Shown: piece by piece, positions 35,638 to 48,185 of the stretch
How the letters are laid out: each line of letters starts with the position of its first letter
Numbering within the stretch: the stretch's first letter is position 1
Source of the DNA: Hyphomonadaceae bacterium
GTDB lineage: Bacteria > Pseudomonadota > Alphaproteobacteria > Caulobacterales > Hyphomonadaceae
NCBI GenBank assembly: GCA_030697555.1
Contig: JAUYPV010000148.1
Span: forward strand, 1-64,000
Direction: 5' to 3'
DNA length: 64,000 bases
The notes under the pieces: generated by a model
Database searches by the model: none
The model's input: only the letters and a program-made list of their open reading frames with translations
What the model was told of the DNA's origin: nothing
Translations under genes and position numbers: made by a program

Positions 35638-37317
35638 ATGGCGGGGCGAGCAGAGATCCAGCTGATCATGCGGCCTGGTGTCGATCCGGCGAGCGCTCCC
35701 AACAAGCCGCTGCTGCCGCCGCGCGACTATGCCCGTCTTCACGAGCAGGGCCTCCTGATCGAGCGCAATGTCGCAGTCCGCCTGCGCGACGGCGTGCATG
35801 TGCTGATTGATCTTTACCGTCCCGAGGGGGAACGAGGCGAAGCCGATCTTCCGGTGCTGCTGTCGTGGAGCCCGTACGGCAAGCATGCGCGCTCGAACCA
35901 GGTTTTCTGGCCAGCCTCCGGCGTCGACCCGGCCTGGCTCTCGCCCCTAACACCGTTTGAAGGCCCCGATCCGGTCGCCTGGGGCGCGCTCGGCTATGCG
36001 GTTGCGGTCGTCGATCCGCGCGGCGCGTGGCTGTCGGAGGGTGACTTTCATCACAATGGCCAGATCGAGGGTGAGGACTGCTGCGATGTGATCGCCTGGC
36101 TCGCCGACCAGGCGTGGTCGAACGGCAAGGTGGGTATGACCGGCGTGTCGTATCTCGCGGCGATCCAGTATCTCGCCGCTTCCAGGCGGCCACCGGCGCT
36201 GGCGGCGATCAATCCATGGGAAGGCTTCTCGGACTGGTATCGCGAATTCGCCGGCCATGGCGGGATTCCCGAGACGGGCTTCTGCCCACGCGCCTCCGAC
36301 AGCATCCAGTACTCGCTGAACCGCACCGAGAACACCTGGGCCAATGTCCAGGCGCATCCGCTGCATGACGCCTACTGGCGGTCAAAGGAAGTCGATCTCG
36401 AAGCGATCGAGACGCCGGCCTTCGTGGTGGCGAGCTGGTCAGACCAGGGTCTGCACACGCGCGGCACGCTGGAAGCTTACAAGCGCATGAGCAGTCAGCA
36501 AAAATGGCTGGAAGTGCACGGCCAGAAGAAGTGGGCGCACTACTACCTGCCCGAGAGCCAGGAGAAACGCGTCGTCTTCTTCGACCATTTCCTGAGGGGC
36601 AAGAAGACCTCGCTCGGCGCCTGGCCGAAAGTGCGCCTCGAAGTACGCGAAGCTGCCGGGCGGTCGACCGTCAGACCCGAAAACGAATGGCCGCTCGCGC
36701 GCACACAGTTCGTGCCGCTCTGGCTCAACGCCTCTGGCACGCTCGGACGCAACCCTGTCGTTGAGCCTGACTCAATCCGCTACGACGCCCTGGAAGGCCG
36801 CGCCATATTCGATCATCGCTTCAATTCGGACAGAGAACTGACCGGCCATGCCAGCCTGAAACTCTGGGTCGAGGCGGAAGGTGCGGACGACATGGACTTG
36901 TTCGTGGCGCTCCAGAAACTCGACGCCAAGGGTGAACCTGTTGGCTTCGTCTTCTATGCCTTCTTCGAGAACGGTCCCGTCGCCCTGGGCTGGCTGCGGG
37001 CAAGCCATCGCGCGCTCGATCCCAAGCGATCACGGCCGGAACAACCGGTTCATCCGCACGACCGCGAGGAGCTGCTGCAAGCCGGCGAACCAGTTCCGGT
37101 TGAAATCGAGATCTGGCCTTCCTCGACGCTGTTCCGGGCAGGGGAGACGCTGCGCGTCGTCGTTCAGGGCTCGGATGTCTACAAGGAGGGCCTTCCCCGT
37201 TTGCCGTTCGCGCGCCACGAAGCGACGCGCAACCGCGGCGTCCACATCATCCATGCGGGAGGTCGCTTCGACTCGCACCTGCTTGCGCCTTTAGTCCAAC
37301 CGGGGGGCGCCGCATGA
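35638..37317 (+). CDS. CocE/NonD-family alpha/beta hydrolase
   Basis: A 559-residue serine hydrolase of the CocE/X-Pro dipeptidyl-peptidase group. The N-terminal hydrolase domain has RDGVHVLIDLYRPEG, LPVLLSWSPYG and the nucleophile elbow GKVGMTGVSYLAA (serine in GVSY). The C-terminal galactose-binding-like domain includes GHASLKLWVEAEG and RNRGVHIIHAGGRFDSHLL. It may hydrolyse an ester or amide bond in a lignin fragment, consistent with the oxygenase downstream. The start at 35638 follows the preceding stop by 1 base. It overlaps the next gene by ATGA. Confidence 0.82.
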   Translation: MAGRAEIQLIMRPGVDPASAPNKPLLPPRDYARLHEQGLLIERNVAVRLRDGVHVLIDLYRPEGERGEADLPVLLSWSPYGKHARSNQVFWPASGVDPAWLSPLTPFEGPDPVAWGALGYAVAVVDPRGAWLSEGDFHHNGQIEGEDCCDVIAWLADQAWSNGKVGMTGVSYLAAIQYLAASRRPPALAAINPWEGFSDWYREFAGHGGIPETGFCPRASDSIQYSLNRTENTWANVQAHPLHDAYWRSKEVDLEAIETPAFVVASWSDQGLHTRGTLEAYKRMSSQQKWLEVHGQKKWAHYYLPESQEKRVVFFDHFLRGKKTSLGAWPKVRLEVREAAGRSTVRPENEWPLARTQFVPLWLNASGTLGRNPVVEPDSIRYDALEGRAIFDHRFNSDRELTGHASLKLWVEAEGADDMDLFVALQKLDAKGEPVGFVFYAFFENGPVALGWLRASHRALDPKRSRPEQPVHPHDREELLQAGEPVPVEIEIWPSSTLFRAGETLRVVVQGSDVYKEGLPRLPFARHEATRNRGVHIIHAGGRFDSHLLAPLVQPGGAA

Positions 37318-37790
37318 ACCGATTCCTGAATGCCGAACTCGAGCATGTTTTCGATGTTACTGTTTTCTTCGGCGCCGACCGGACCAAGATCGGCCCGCTG
37401 CCTGGCGCCGGCTATCAGGGCTACACGCCGCCGGTCGGCGGTCGCATCGAGGGGCCGCGTCTCAGGGGCCAGGTCGTGCCGCACTCCGGCGCTGACTACG
37501 CCAACGTTCGCACCGATGGAGTGGTGGAGCTCAACGCTCACTACCTGCTGCAGGCGGACGACGACACGCTGATCTACATCATGAACAAGGGCTATCTCGT
37601 CCCCGCTCCGGACAAGGGCGCCGAGCTGAACGATCAAGGTCATCCCCAGCCGCGGTATTTCCGCTGCACGCCATACTTCAGGGCGCCCAGGGGATCGCAT
37701 GACTGGCTGAACCGCGTGTGCATCGTCGGCGCCGGCGAACGTCGCACCGATCCTGACCATTCCATCTTCCGCTACTACATCGTGCGTTAG
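37314..37790 (+). CDS. DUF3237-domain protein, second copy
   Basis: A 158-residue DUF3237 protein related to the one at 35154 (GGRIEGPRLRGQVVPHSGAD, GVVELNAHYLLQADDDTLI, YIMNKGYLV, YFRCTPYFRAPRGSHDWLN). The two share the overall pattern but have clearly diverged, so they may form a heteromer or act on successive intermediates. It is translationally coupled to the hydrolase by a 4-base overlap and followed by the transporter after 13 bases. Function unknown. Confidence 0.78.
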   Translation: MNRFLNAELEHVFDVTVFFGADRTKIGPLPGAGYQGYTPPVGGRIEGPRLRGQVVPHSGADYANVRTDGVVELNAHYLLQADDDTLIYIMNKGYLVPAPDKGAELNDQGHPQPRYFRCTPYFRAPRGSHDWLNRVCIVGAGERRTDPDHSIFRYYIVR

Positions 37791-37803
37791 GGGAGGGATC
37801 ATC

Positions 37804-39219
37804 ATGACTCAACTCCCCGATCCTAGCCTGGCGGCGGCGCGACCCGCGGCGCAGACGCGGCTGCTGACAACGAGTTATCGCGGGACGTTTATTGCGGTGA
37901 TGTTCCTGGTCTGCCTGTTCAACTTCGGCGACCGCTCCGTGTTCGCCGTGCTGGGACAGACCCTCAAGAGCGAGTTCCAGCTGACCGACTTCCAGTGGGG
38001 CCTGTTGTCCGGACCCGCCTTTGGCGCACTCTACGCAATAGCCGGCATCCCGCTGGGCCGGCTGGCGGAATACAAATCGCGGGTGCGGATTGTCGCGGCC
38101 TGCACGGCCATCTGGTCGCTGATGACGGTGGCTTGCGGGCTCGCGACCGGATTTTTCACCCTGATGCTGGCGCGTTTCGGCGTCGGCATCGGCGAAGCAG
38201 GCTTCACGGCGCCGACCAATTCGCTCGTGGGGGACAAATTCCCGAGGCAAAGGCGAGCCTCGAGCGTGTCGCTCATCATGCTTGGCACGCCCGCCGGCCT
38301 GCTCACCGGTTCGCTCGTCGGCGGCTGGGTGGCGGCTGAATGGGGCTGGCAGGCAGCCTTCTTCGCCATGGGCATTCCCGGAATTTTCGTCGCCTTGCTC
38401 GTCGTGGTGCTTCTGCGGGAACCCGATCGCGGCCTGGTCGACGGCACGCCCAAGCCAACGACGCCTCCGCCGAACTTCGCCGCGTTCCTGCGCGAGGCGG
38501 GACGCAAGAAGGCGCTTCTTTTCGTGATCCTGGGCGGCGGCATGGTGGGCTTCGCCTCGACGTCGATGTCGACCTACATGCCGATATTCCTGCAGCGCGT
38601 ACACGACATGGACGTTCGCCAGGCCAGCACGTTCTACGGACCGATCTCGGCCGGCTCACTGGCCATCGCGCTGCTGGTCGGATCCTTCGGCGCCGATTGG
38701 CTCGCCAACCGGGGCGATGCGCGCTGGCCGGCCTGGGTTGCTTCTTTCGGGCTCGCGCTGGCCCCTTTCGTCTACTGGTTCGCGCTGACGACGCCGAGCA
38801 TCGCCATCGCTTCGACATTGCTCGTACTCGCCGGCGCGATGCTGATGCTGTTCTATGGTCCAACCTCAGGCATGATCCAGAACATGCTGGAGCCGCGCAT
38901 GCGAGCGACGGGCGCCGCCGTGTTCACCATGCTCAACACGTTCTTCGGATCGGTGTTGGCCCCGCCCTTTGTCGGCTTCATCAGCGACATCCTGGCTTCG
39001 CGCGCATTTGCTGGCGACTTCGCACAGCAATGCCCGAGCGGCCTGCCACCTAAAGGCGCCGCACCCGACATCGTTCAGGCCTGCTCGGCTGCGTCTGCAA
39101 CCGGCGTCCAGCAGGCGCTGACCATCGCCGTCTGCGCAAGTTTCCTGGCTTGTGCTGCTTTCCTGCTCGCCTCGCGCACGCTGCGCCAGTCGATGTACGA
39201 GGCGCCGGGAACAAGCTGA
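37804..39219 (+). CDS. MFS transporter, spinster/aromatic-compound-like
   Basis: A 471-residue major facilitator with 12 predicted helices. The first-half loop motif appears as [20 protein letters not shown] and the helix-4/5 region as [20 protein letters not shown], which resembles spinster-like MFS proteins common in sphingomonad and caulobacter catabolic clusters. GGGGAGGG lies about 6 bases before the ATG. Located between DUF3237 and the stilbene dioxygenase, it probably brings the operon's substrate through the inner membrane after TonB-dependent uptake. Confidence 0.83.
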   Translation: MTQLPDPSLAAARPAAQTRLLTTSYRGTFIAVMFLVCLFNFGDRSVFAVLGQTLKSEFQLTDFQWGLLSGPAFGALYAIAGIPLGRLAEYKSRVRIVAACTAIWSLMTVACGLATGFFTLMLARFGVGIGEAGFTAPTNSLVGDKFPRQRRASSVSLIMLGTPAGLLTGSLVGGWVAAEWGWQAAFFAMGIPGIFVALLVVVLLREPDRGLVDGTPKPTTPPPNFAAFLREAGRKKALLFVILGGGMVGFASTSMSTYMPIFLQRVHDMDVRQASTFYGPISAGSLAIALLVGSFGADWLANRGDARWPAWVASFGLALAPFVYWFALTTPSIAIASTLLVLAGAMLMLFYGPTSGMIQNMLEPRMRATGAAVFTMLNTFFGSVLAPPFVGFISDILASRAFAGDFAQQCPSGLPPKGAAPDIVQACSAASATGVQQALTIAVCASFLACAAFLLASRTLRQSMYEAPGTS

Positions 39220-39250
39220 ACACAGGATCGGGCAAGCCAAGGAGGCTGAC

Positions 39251-40699
39251 ATGACCAAGTTTCCGAACACGCCGAGCTTCACGGGAAACAATCGGCCGGA
39301 ACGTTTCGAAGCGGACATCGCCGACCTGGAGGTCGAAGGCGACATCCCTACAGGGATCAATGGCGCGTTTTACCGTGTGCAGCCGGACCCGCAGTTTCCG
39401 CCGCGCCTGGGCGACGACATCGCCTTCAACGGCGACGGCCAGATATCGATGTTCAGCTTCCGCAACGGGCGCGTCGACTTCAAGCATCGCTGGGTCCACA
39501 CCGACAAGTGGAAGCTGGAGAACGAAGCGGGCCACGCCCTCTTCGGCGCTTATCGCAATCCGCTGACCGACGATCCCAGCGTGAAGGGCCGCTATCGCGG
39601 CACCGCCAACACCAACGTCCTGACCTATGCGGGCAAGCTGCTCGCCCTCAAGGAAGACAGCCCTCCGGTCGCGATGGACCCCGAAACGCTCGAGACGTTC
39701 GGCTATGAAGACTTCGGCGGCACACTGACGAGCCCGACCTTCACGGCGCACCCCAAGATCGATCCCGAGACGGGCGACATGATCGCCTTCGCCTACGCCG
39801 CCAAGGGCCTGCTGACGCGCGACATGGTCTACTACGTCATCGGGCCGGACGGCCGGGTGAAGCGCGAAGTGTGGTTCGAGGTTCCCTACTACTGCATGAT
39901 GCACGACTTCGGCGTCACTCGCGACTACGCCATCTTCCATGTCGTACCAATCGTCAGCTCGTGGGACCGCCTCGAAAAAGGCATGCCGCATTTCGGCTTC
40001 GACACCACGCGTGAAATCCATCTCGGCGTGCTGCCGCGCGACGGCGAGGCCAAGGACATGCGCTGGTTCAAGGCGCCCAACTGCTTCGCCTCCCATGTCA
40101 TGAATGCGTTCAATGACGGGACCAGGATCTATTTCGACACGCCCGTCGCCGAGAACAACATGTTCCCGTTCTTCCCGGACGTTCACGGCAAGCCGTTCAA
40201 CCCCATGCAGACCCAGTCACGCCTCACACGCTGGAGCGTCGACATGGGCTCCAAGGGCGAAAGCTTCAGGTCGGCGGAGCGCCTTACCGAACTCTCGGGC
40301 GAATTCCCGCGGATCGACGAACGTTACGCGATGACCGAATATCGCCACGGCTATCTGGCGGGGATGGACGAAACCAAACCGTTCGACATGCCGGGCGGAC
40401 GCAGCGCCGCCGGGCTTCTGATAAACACGCTCGTCCATATCGATCATGCGACCGGGAAGACCCAAAGCTGGTATTGCGGTCCTACCTCCTCGTTGCAAGA
40501 GACCTGCTTCATCCCGAAGTCGGACCGGGCTGCGGAAGGGGAGGGTTATCTCACCCTGGTCTGCAACCGGCTGGATGAGCGCCGCAGCGACTTGCTGGTG
40601 TTCGACGCCCAGCACGTCGATGAGGGGCCGATCGCGGTCGCGAAACTGCCGCTTCGCCTGCGCATGGGGCTGCACGGCAACTGGACCCCGGCGTCCTGA
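39251..40699 (+). CDS. Lignostilbene-alpha,beta-dioxygenase-like carotenoid-cleavage oxygenase
   Basis: A 482-residue carotenoid-cleavage-family non-heme iron oxygenase. The four iron histidines are H167 (TAHPK), H218 (MHDFG), H282 (FASHV) and H475 (LHGNW). F59, Y101 and K134, known in lignostilbene dioxygenases to hold the 4-hydroxy-stilbene ring, are all present at the same numbers. It should cleave the central double bond of 4-hydroxystilbenes to two aldehydes such as vanillin. The start [10 protein letters not shown] follows AGGAGG by 6 bases. It is the last gene of the DUF3237 operon. An isoeugenol-cleaving role is the main alternative. Confidence 0.87.
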   Translation: MTKFPNTPSFTGNNRPERFEADIADLEVEGDIPTGINGAFYRVQPDPQFPPRLGDDIAFNGDGQISMFSFRNGRVDFKHRWVHTDKWKLENEAGHALFGAYRNPLTDDPSVKGRYRGTANTNVLTYAGKLLALKEDSPPVAMDPETLETFGYEDFGGTLTSPTFTAHPKIDPETGDMIAFAYAAKGLLTRDMVYYVIGPDGRVKREVWFEVPYYCMMHDFGVTRDYAIFHVVPIVSSWDRLEKGMPHFGFDTTREIHLGVLPRDGEAKDMRWFKAPNCFASHVMNAFNDGTRIYFDTPVAENNMFPFFPDVHGKPFNPMQTQSRLTRWSVDMGSKGESFRSAERLTELSGEFPRIDERYAMTEYRHGYLAGMDETKPFDMPGGRSAAGLLINTLVHIDHATGKTQSWYCGPTSSLQETCFIPKSDRAAEGEGYLTLVCNRLDERRSDLLVFDAQHVDEGPIAVAKLPLRLRMGLHGNWTPAS

Positions 40700-40727
40700 G
40701 ACGGTCAATCGAGGAAGACGACCGTCT
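40699..40727. terminator. Hairpin between convergent genes
   Basis: AGACGGT (40699-40705) pairs with ACCGTCT (40721-40727). It lies at the meeting point of the stilbene-dioxygenase and purU genes, whose stops are only 5 bases apart, and could end transcripts in both directions. Confidence 0.35.
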
Positions 40728-41577
40728 TCGAGCCGTTGATAAGCACGCGGTCTTCGATGTGGTAGCGAACCGCCCGCGCGAGCACCCGCCGCTCGATATC
40801 GCGCCCCTTGCGAACGAGGCTGTCGGGCGTGTCCGTATGACTCACCGCCTCAACGTCCTGCGCGATGATTGGGCCCTCGTCGAGATCGGCGGTGACATAG
40901 TGCGCCGTGGCGCCGATCAGCTTCACGCCCCGGCTATGCGCCTGGTGGTAGGGTTGCGCGCCCTTGAACGCGGGAAGGAAGCTGTGATGGATGTTGATGC
41001 ACCGGCCATGCAGCTCCCGGGCGAGGTCGGTGGAGAGGATCTGCATGTAGCGCGCAAGCACGACGAACTCTGCGCCGCTTTCCCTGAAGACGTTTCTTAT
41101 CTGGTCTTCCTGTGCGGCCTTCGTGGCCGGCGTCACCGGAAGATGGTGGTAGGGAATGGCGCCAATCAGGCTGACGTTCAGCGCCTCGCGCGGATGGTTG
41201 GAGATGATGCCGGCCGGCGTCATGTTGAGTTCGCCGATGCGGACCCGGTAGAGCAGGTCCCCCAGACAGTGATCGAGCTTCGAAACCATAAGAAGCACGC
41301 GCCGCTTCTCGCCCCGGCTGCGCAGCCGCCAGGCCATTCCGTATTCGTTCGCGAGTGCGGCAAACCCCTCCCGCAGCTGCTCGATGGCTTGCGCGTCATC
41401 GGCAAGCGCGAACACCACACGCATGAAGAAGCGGTCTGTTTCAGTGTCGTCGAACTGCTGGGCCTCCAGAATGTTGCCGCTGCTGCCGAACAGGAAACCG
41501 GTCACCCGGGCAACAATGCCGGGACGGTCAGGGCAGGACAGGCTGAGAATGTAGGCGTTCTCTGCGGCTTTACTCAT
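40705..41577 (-). CDS. purU: Formyltetrahydrofolate deformylase
   Basis: A 290-residue PurU: an N-terminal ACT domain ([20 protein letters not shown]) and a C-terminal formyl-transferase-like domain with the catalytic asparagine/histidine/aspartate region ([35 protein letters not shown]). It hydrolyses 10-formyl-tetrahydrofolate to formate and tetrahydrofolate. Divergent from ligM and metF across a gap with a regulon palindrome, it most likely regenerates tetrahydrofolate during O-demethylation rather than serving purine synthesis. Confidence 0.9.
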   Translation of the reverse strand: MSKAAENAYILSLSCPDRPGIVARVTGFLFGSSGNILEAQQFDDTETDRFFMRVVFALADDAQAIEQLREGFAALANEYGMAWRLRSRGEKRRVLLMVSKLDHCLGDLLYRVRIGELNMTPAGIISNHPREALNVSLIGAIPYHHLPVTPATKAAQEDQIRNVFRESGAEFVVLARYMQILSTDLARELHGRCINIHHSFLPAFKGAQPYHQAHSRGVKLIGATAHYVTADLDEGPIIAQDVEAVSHTDTPDSLVRKGRDIERRVLARAVRYHIEDRVLINGSKTVVFLD

Positions 41578-41659
41578 CGAACTCCCCGCTCCGGATTAGG
41601 CTCATGTAGCAAGATTCGTGGTTCGGGGCGGGCCGGCGCCGCGACCACGCGATCCCTAG

Positions 41660-43156
<1,497 letters not shown>

Positions 43157-43197
43157 GCGATCTTGACGTCCACGCTGCAACAGAACGAGCCAGAGAT

Positions 43198-44067
43198 ATG
43201 ACGACTACGGCGACCGAACGGCCGGCCACCCTGGCTCTCGCAAACCTGCTCCGCCGGTTTTCGGCCGAGGTGACGACGCGCGACGAGGACTCGCTGAAGT
43301 TCGCCGAGATGTCCTTGGCCAAAGGCATGGAAGTGTTCGTCGCTTCCCTGCCCAAGGATCCGCACGAGCGGCTGATCGCGACGGCGTCTCGCCTGCGCAA
43401 GGCGGGGCTAGAACCCGTGCCTCACATTGTTGCGCGCAACCTTGCCTCGAGGGCCGAGCTGGACAGCGTGCTCGCGCGTCTGGCCGGAGAGGCAGGCGTG
43501 CACCGCGCTCTCATTCTCGGCGGCGATCGCGACAAGCCGCTGGGTGAATACGACGCCAGCCTGCAGCTGATCCAGACCGGGCTCTTCGCCAAGCATGGCT
43601 TCACGCACGCCTTTATCGCGGCTTATCCCGAAACGCATCCGCGCATCGACGAAAGCGTTATCGAAGCGGCGCGTGCAGCGAAAATCCAGACGCTGCGCGA
43701 GCAGGGGATGAGCGTCACGCTGGTCAGCCAGTTCGGGTTCGAGTCGAAGCCAATCATCTCGCATACCGAAAAACTGCGGGCCGGGGGAATAACCCCGCCG
43801 TTCCGCGTCGGCGTCGCCGGTCCGACGGAATACGCCAAGCTGGTGAAGTACGCGCTGATCTGCGGCGTCGGCCCATCGCTCCGCGCGCTGAAAGAGCGTC
43901 AGGGCCTGGCCAGGAACATGCTCGGCGGCGAGACGCCGGAAAAGCTGCTCGTCGATGTCGCCCTCGCGCAGGAGGCCAATCCCGCGCTCGGCATCGAAGG
44001 CGTGCACTTCTTCACTTTCGGGGCCCTCGGCGCTTCGTACAATTGGGTCCAGCAGCACGCGGGCTGA
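43198..44067 (+). CDS. metF: Methylenetetrahydrofolate reductase
   Basis: A 289-residue MetF-type flavoprotein: RFSAEVTTRDEDSLKFAEM, AVHRALILGGDR-like GVHRALILGGDRDKPLGEYD, AAYPETHP, SQFGFE and GVHFFTFGALGA. Here it should run in the oxidative direction, turning the 5-methyl-tetrahydrofolate made by LigM into 5,10-methylene-tetrahydrofolate. It lies 41 bases after ligM on the same strand, an arrangement also known for ligM in Sphingobium SYK-6. It is shorter than average MetF and of the subtype found in catabolic clusters. Its stop is 10 bases from the convergent aldo/keto reductase. Confidence 0.88.
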   Translation: MTTTATERPATLALANLLRRFSAEVTTRDEDSLKFAEMSLAKGMEVFVASLPKDPHERLIATASRLRKAGLEPVPHIVARNLASRAELDSVLARLAGEAGVHRALILGGDRDKPLGEYDASLQLIQTGLFAKHGFTHAFIAAYPETHPRIDESVIEAARAAKIQTLREQGMSVTLVSQFGFESKPIISHTEKLRAGGITPPFRVGVAGPTEYAKLVKYALICGVGPSLRALKERQGLARNMLGGETPEKLLVDVALAQEANPALGIEGVHFFTFGALGASYNWVQQHAG

Positions 44068-44077
44068 AGAAGATCCG

Positions 44078-45073
44078 TCAGAATTCCTCGGTATCGATCT
44101 CGGCCTGCACCGTCGCGGCATAGCGCGGCCCGCTCACCGACTTCTGGTTGAAGATCAGTCCGGCGCCGCGAAGGATTTCCGGCGGGAAGTCGAACGCATC
44201 CGCTTCGATATTCTGGCGCAGATGCTCCAGCCGCGTCGTTCCAGGAATAACATGGACATGGCGGCCGCGGCCCAGCACCCAGTTCAGCGCCAGGATCGAT
44301 GGCGGAACGCCGGCCGCCTCATCCGCCAGCGCTTCGAAGGCTTCCAACCGCTCCAGATTCTTCGCGAAGTGCGGCGCCTGGAAGCGCGGCATGCCCTTAC
44401 GGATATCCTTGTCCTGGAACTCTGCAGGATCGCGCACCGACCCACCGAGGAAGCCGCGCGCCAAGGGAGAGAAGGCGACGAATGCCGTCCCCAGTTCGTC
44501 ACAGGCCTCCAGCACGGCGATCTCGGGATTGCGCGTCCACAGCGAGTATTCGGTCTGGACCGCGGCGATCGGATGCACGCGCGCCGCCTTACGCAGTGTG
44601 TTGGCTGACACTTCGGATAGCCCGATCGCGCGGATCTTGCCCGCCTCGATCAGGCGCTTCAGCGCCCCAACCGACTCCTCGATCGGAACCTTCCTGTCCC
44701 AACGGTGCAGGTAATAGAGATCGATCACATCGGTCTCCAGCCGATTCAGCGCCTCCTCGCAAGTGCGTTGGATCGTCTCCGGCCGGCCGTCGATCACGCG
44801 CTTGCCGTCGACGCCGGTCATCCCGCATTTCGACGCGAGCAGGATTTCGCCGCGATAAGGCTTCAGCGTCGATCCCACCAACTCCTCGTTCTTGCCGAAG
44901 CCGTAGAGCGCCGCCGTATCGAAATGGCGAACACCCAGTTCGAAGGCCTCGAGCAGCAGTCGTCGCGCGTCCTCGATCGGCGGCGGGCTGGCATAGGCGT
45001 GGCTGAGGTTCATGCAGCCGAGACCGATGCACTCGACATCGAACGGACCCAGCTTGCGCGTATGGATCGCCAT
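44078..45073 (-). CDS. Aldo/keto reductase
   Basis: A 331-residue NADPH-dependent aldo/keto reductase with the catalytic tetrad visible as FDTAALYGFG (Asp, Tyr), LASKCGM (Lys) and YYLHRWD (His), plus the C-terminal cofactor region HVIPGTTRLEHLRQNI. It is the last gene of the lig operon, 5 bases after ligC. Canonical protocatechuate 4,5-cleavage does not need this enzyme. It may detoxify aromatic aldehydes (for example vanillin or 5-formyl compounds) or act on a ring-cleavage aldehyde. The substrate is not predictable. Confidence 0.83.
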   Translation of the reverse strand: MAIHTRKLGPFDVECIGLGCMNLSHAYASPPPIEDARRLLLEAFELGVRHFDTAALYGFGKNEELVGSTLKPYRGEILLASKCGMTGVDGKRVIDGRPETIQRTCEEALNRLETDVIDLYYLHRWDRKVPIEESVGALKRLIEAGKIRAIGLSEVSANTLRKAARVHPIAAVQTEYSLWTRNPEIAVLEACDELGTAFVAFSPLARGFLGGSVRDPAEFQDKDIRKGMPRFQAPHFAKNLERLEAFEALADEAAGVPPSILALNWVLGRGRHVHVIPGTTRLEHLRQNIEADAFDFPPEILRGAGLIFNQKSVSGPRYAATVQAEIDTEEF

Positions 45074-45078
45074 GGCCC

Positions 45079-46031
45079 CTATCGGCGTGCTTTGGCCAGC
45101 TGCTGGTCGAGATCGTGGAGCACCTTGTAGCAGGGCAGCACCTGCGCGACCGAGGCGTTGGGCTCGCGCCCTTCCTTGATGGCTGCAAAGAATTCGCGAT
45201 CCTGCAGTTCGATCCCGTTCATAGAGACGTCGACCTTCGAGACGTCCACCTTCTCGTCCTTGCCATTCACCAGGTCGTCATAGCGCGCGATCCACGTCCC
45301 GTTGTCGCAGATATAGCGGAAGAACGTCCCCAGCGGTCCTTCATTGTTGAACGACAGCGACAGCGTGCAGACGGCGCCACTGGCCGCCTTGAGCTGTATC
45401 GACATGTCCATCGCGATGCCCAGCTCCGGATGATGCGGGCCTTCCACCGCGTTGGCGATCACGACCGGGCTGCGCGCCTGATAGGCGAACAGGTCCACCG
45501 TGTGCGCCGCATGGTGCCACAGCAGATGGTCAGTCCACGAACGCGGCTGGCCCAGCGCATTCATGTTCTTGCGGCGGAAGAAATAGGTCTGCACGTCCAT
45601 CTGCTGCACGTTGATTTCGCCCGCCGTAATCTTCCGGTGCACATACTGGTGCGAAGGATTGAACCGCCGCGTGTGGCCGACCATGCAGACGAGGCCGGTC
45701 TTCTTCTGCATGTCCATCACGGTTTGCGAGTCAGCCCACGAATCCGCGAGCGGAATCTCGACCTGCACATGCTTGCCGGCCTTCATGCACTGGATCGCCT
45801 GGGCGGCATGCATCTGGGTCGGCGTCGCGAGGATCACGGCGTCCACGCCGGGCTGGGCGAGCGCCTCCGCCAGCTCGGTTGTCGCGTGCTTGACGCCATA
45901 CTTAGCCGCCGCTTCTTTCGTCGGCTCGATCAGCCGGCCGACAACCGACGCCACCTCGATCCCCCCGATCACCTTGATGGCGTCGAGATGCTTGAGGCCG
46001 AAAGCCCCGGCGCCGGCGAGCACGACCTTCA

Positions 46032-46032
<1 letters not shown>
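45079..46032 (-). CDS. ligC: 4-Carboxy-2-hydroxymuconate-6-semialdehyde dehydrogenase (LigC)
   Basis: A 317-residue Gfo/Idh/MocA-fold oxidoreductase, which identifies LigC (unlike normal aldehyde dehydrogenases). The Rossmann motif is VLAGAGAFGLKHLDAI, followed by ILATPTQMHAAQAIQCMKAG and VEIPLADSWADS. It oxidises the LigAB ring-cleavage product, as its cyclic hemiacetal, to 2-pyrone-4,6-dicarboxylate. Its ATG shares one base with the ligB stop (TGATG). Length matches the characterised LigC. Confidence 0.9.
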
Positions 46033-47258
<1,226 letters not shown>

Positions 47259-47259
<1 letters not shown>

Positions 47260-48185
47260 CAGGCTTGCCTCCGCTGTGTTTCTTCGGGCCAGTAGAGCCG
47301 CATCGGGTTGTCGACTAGAAGCTTGCGCTGCAGCTCGTTCGTTGCCGCCATCTTGGGAATGAAATCCACCAGCTTGCCATCATCCGGCGCGTGTGTGGTC
47401 ATGTTCGGATGCGGCCAGTCCGTGCCCCAGAGCACGCGGTCCGGAAAGAGCTCGACGACGCGCTTTGCGAACGGGATCACGTCCTCATACGCGTCCGGCC
47501 CCGTCTTCGAGAGACGCTCCGGGCACGAGACCTTGGACCAGAAATTGGGATGCTCGCGCATCAGCTTCAGAAACAGGCCGAACTCCGGCCCGTCAACCGG
47601 CCTGGTCACGTCCGGCCGCCCCATATGGTCGACCACAACATCGGTCGGCAGCGAGGCGAAGAAGTCGTAGTGCTCGGGCAATTCCTGCGCCTCGAAATAG
47701 ATCACCACATGCCAGCCCATGGGCCTGATGCGCTGCGCGATCTCTGCCACCTCGCCCTTGTCGAGCACATCGACCAGCCGCTTCACGAAGTTGAACCGCA
47801 CGCCCCTGACGCCCGCCGCATCCAGCGCCTTCAGCTCCGCATCCGTCACCGACCGTTTGACCGTCGCTACGCCCCTGGCCTTGCCCTTCGAAGCGTTCAG
47901 CGCATCCACCAGCGCGCGATTGTCCGCGCCATGGCAGGTCGCCTGCACGATCACATTGCGTGAGAAGCCGAGGAAATCCCGTAACGCGAACAGCTGATCC
48001 TTGGATGCATCGCACGGAGTATACTTCCGCTCCGGCGCATAGGGGAAAACGTCTCCGGGCCCAAACACGTGGCAGTGCGCATCCACCGCTCCTGGCGGCG
48101 GCTTGAAGATCGGCTTGCTGGGATTGGAATGCCAATCGATCCAGCCTTTTGTCTTCTCGAAGCCAATCTTCTCTTGAGAGGGCAT
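47259..48185 (-). CDS. ligI: 2-Pyrone-4,6-dicarboxylate hydrolase (LigI)
   Basis: A 308-residue amidohydrolase-superfamily lactonase that opens 2-pyrone-4,6-dicarboxylate to 4-oxalomesaconate. Key features are GAVDAHCHVFGP (HxH pair), DHMGRPD and the catalytic aspartate in LWGTDWPHPN. The start MPSQEKIGF at 48185 shares one base with the ligJ stop codon (TGATG); the much longer frame reaching into ligJ is spurious. Position between ligJ and ligA agrees with the pathway. Confidence 0.9.
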
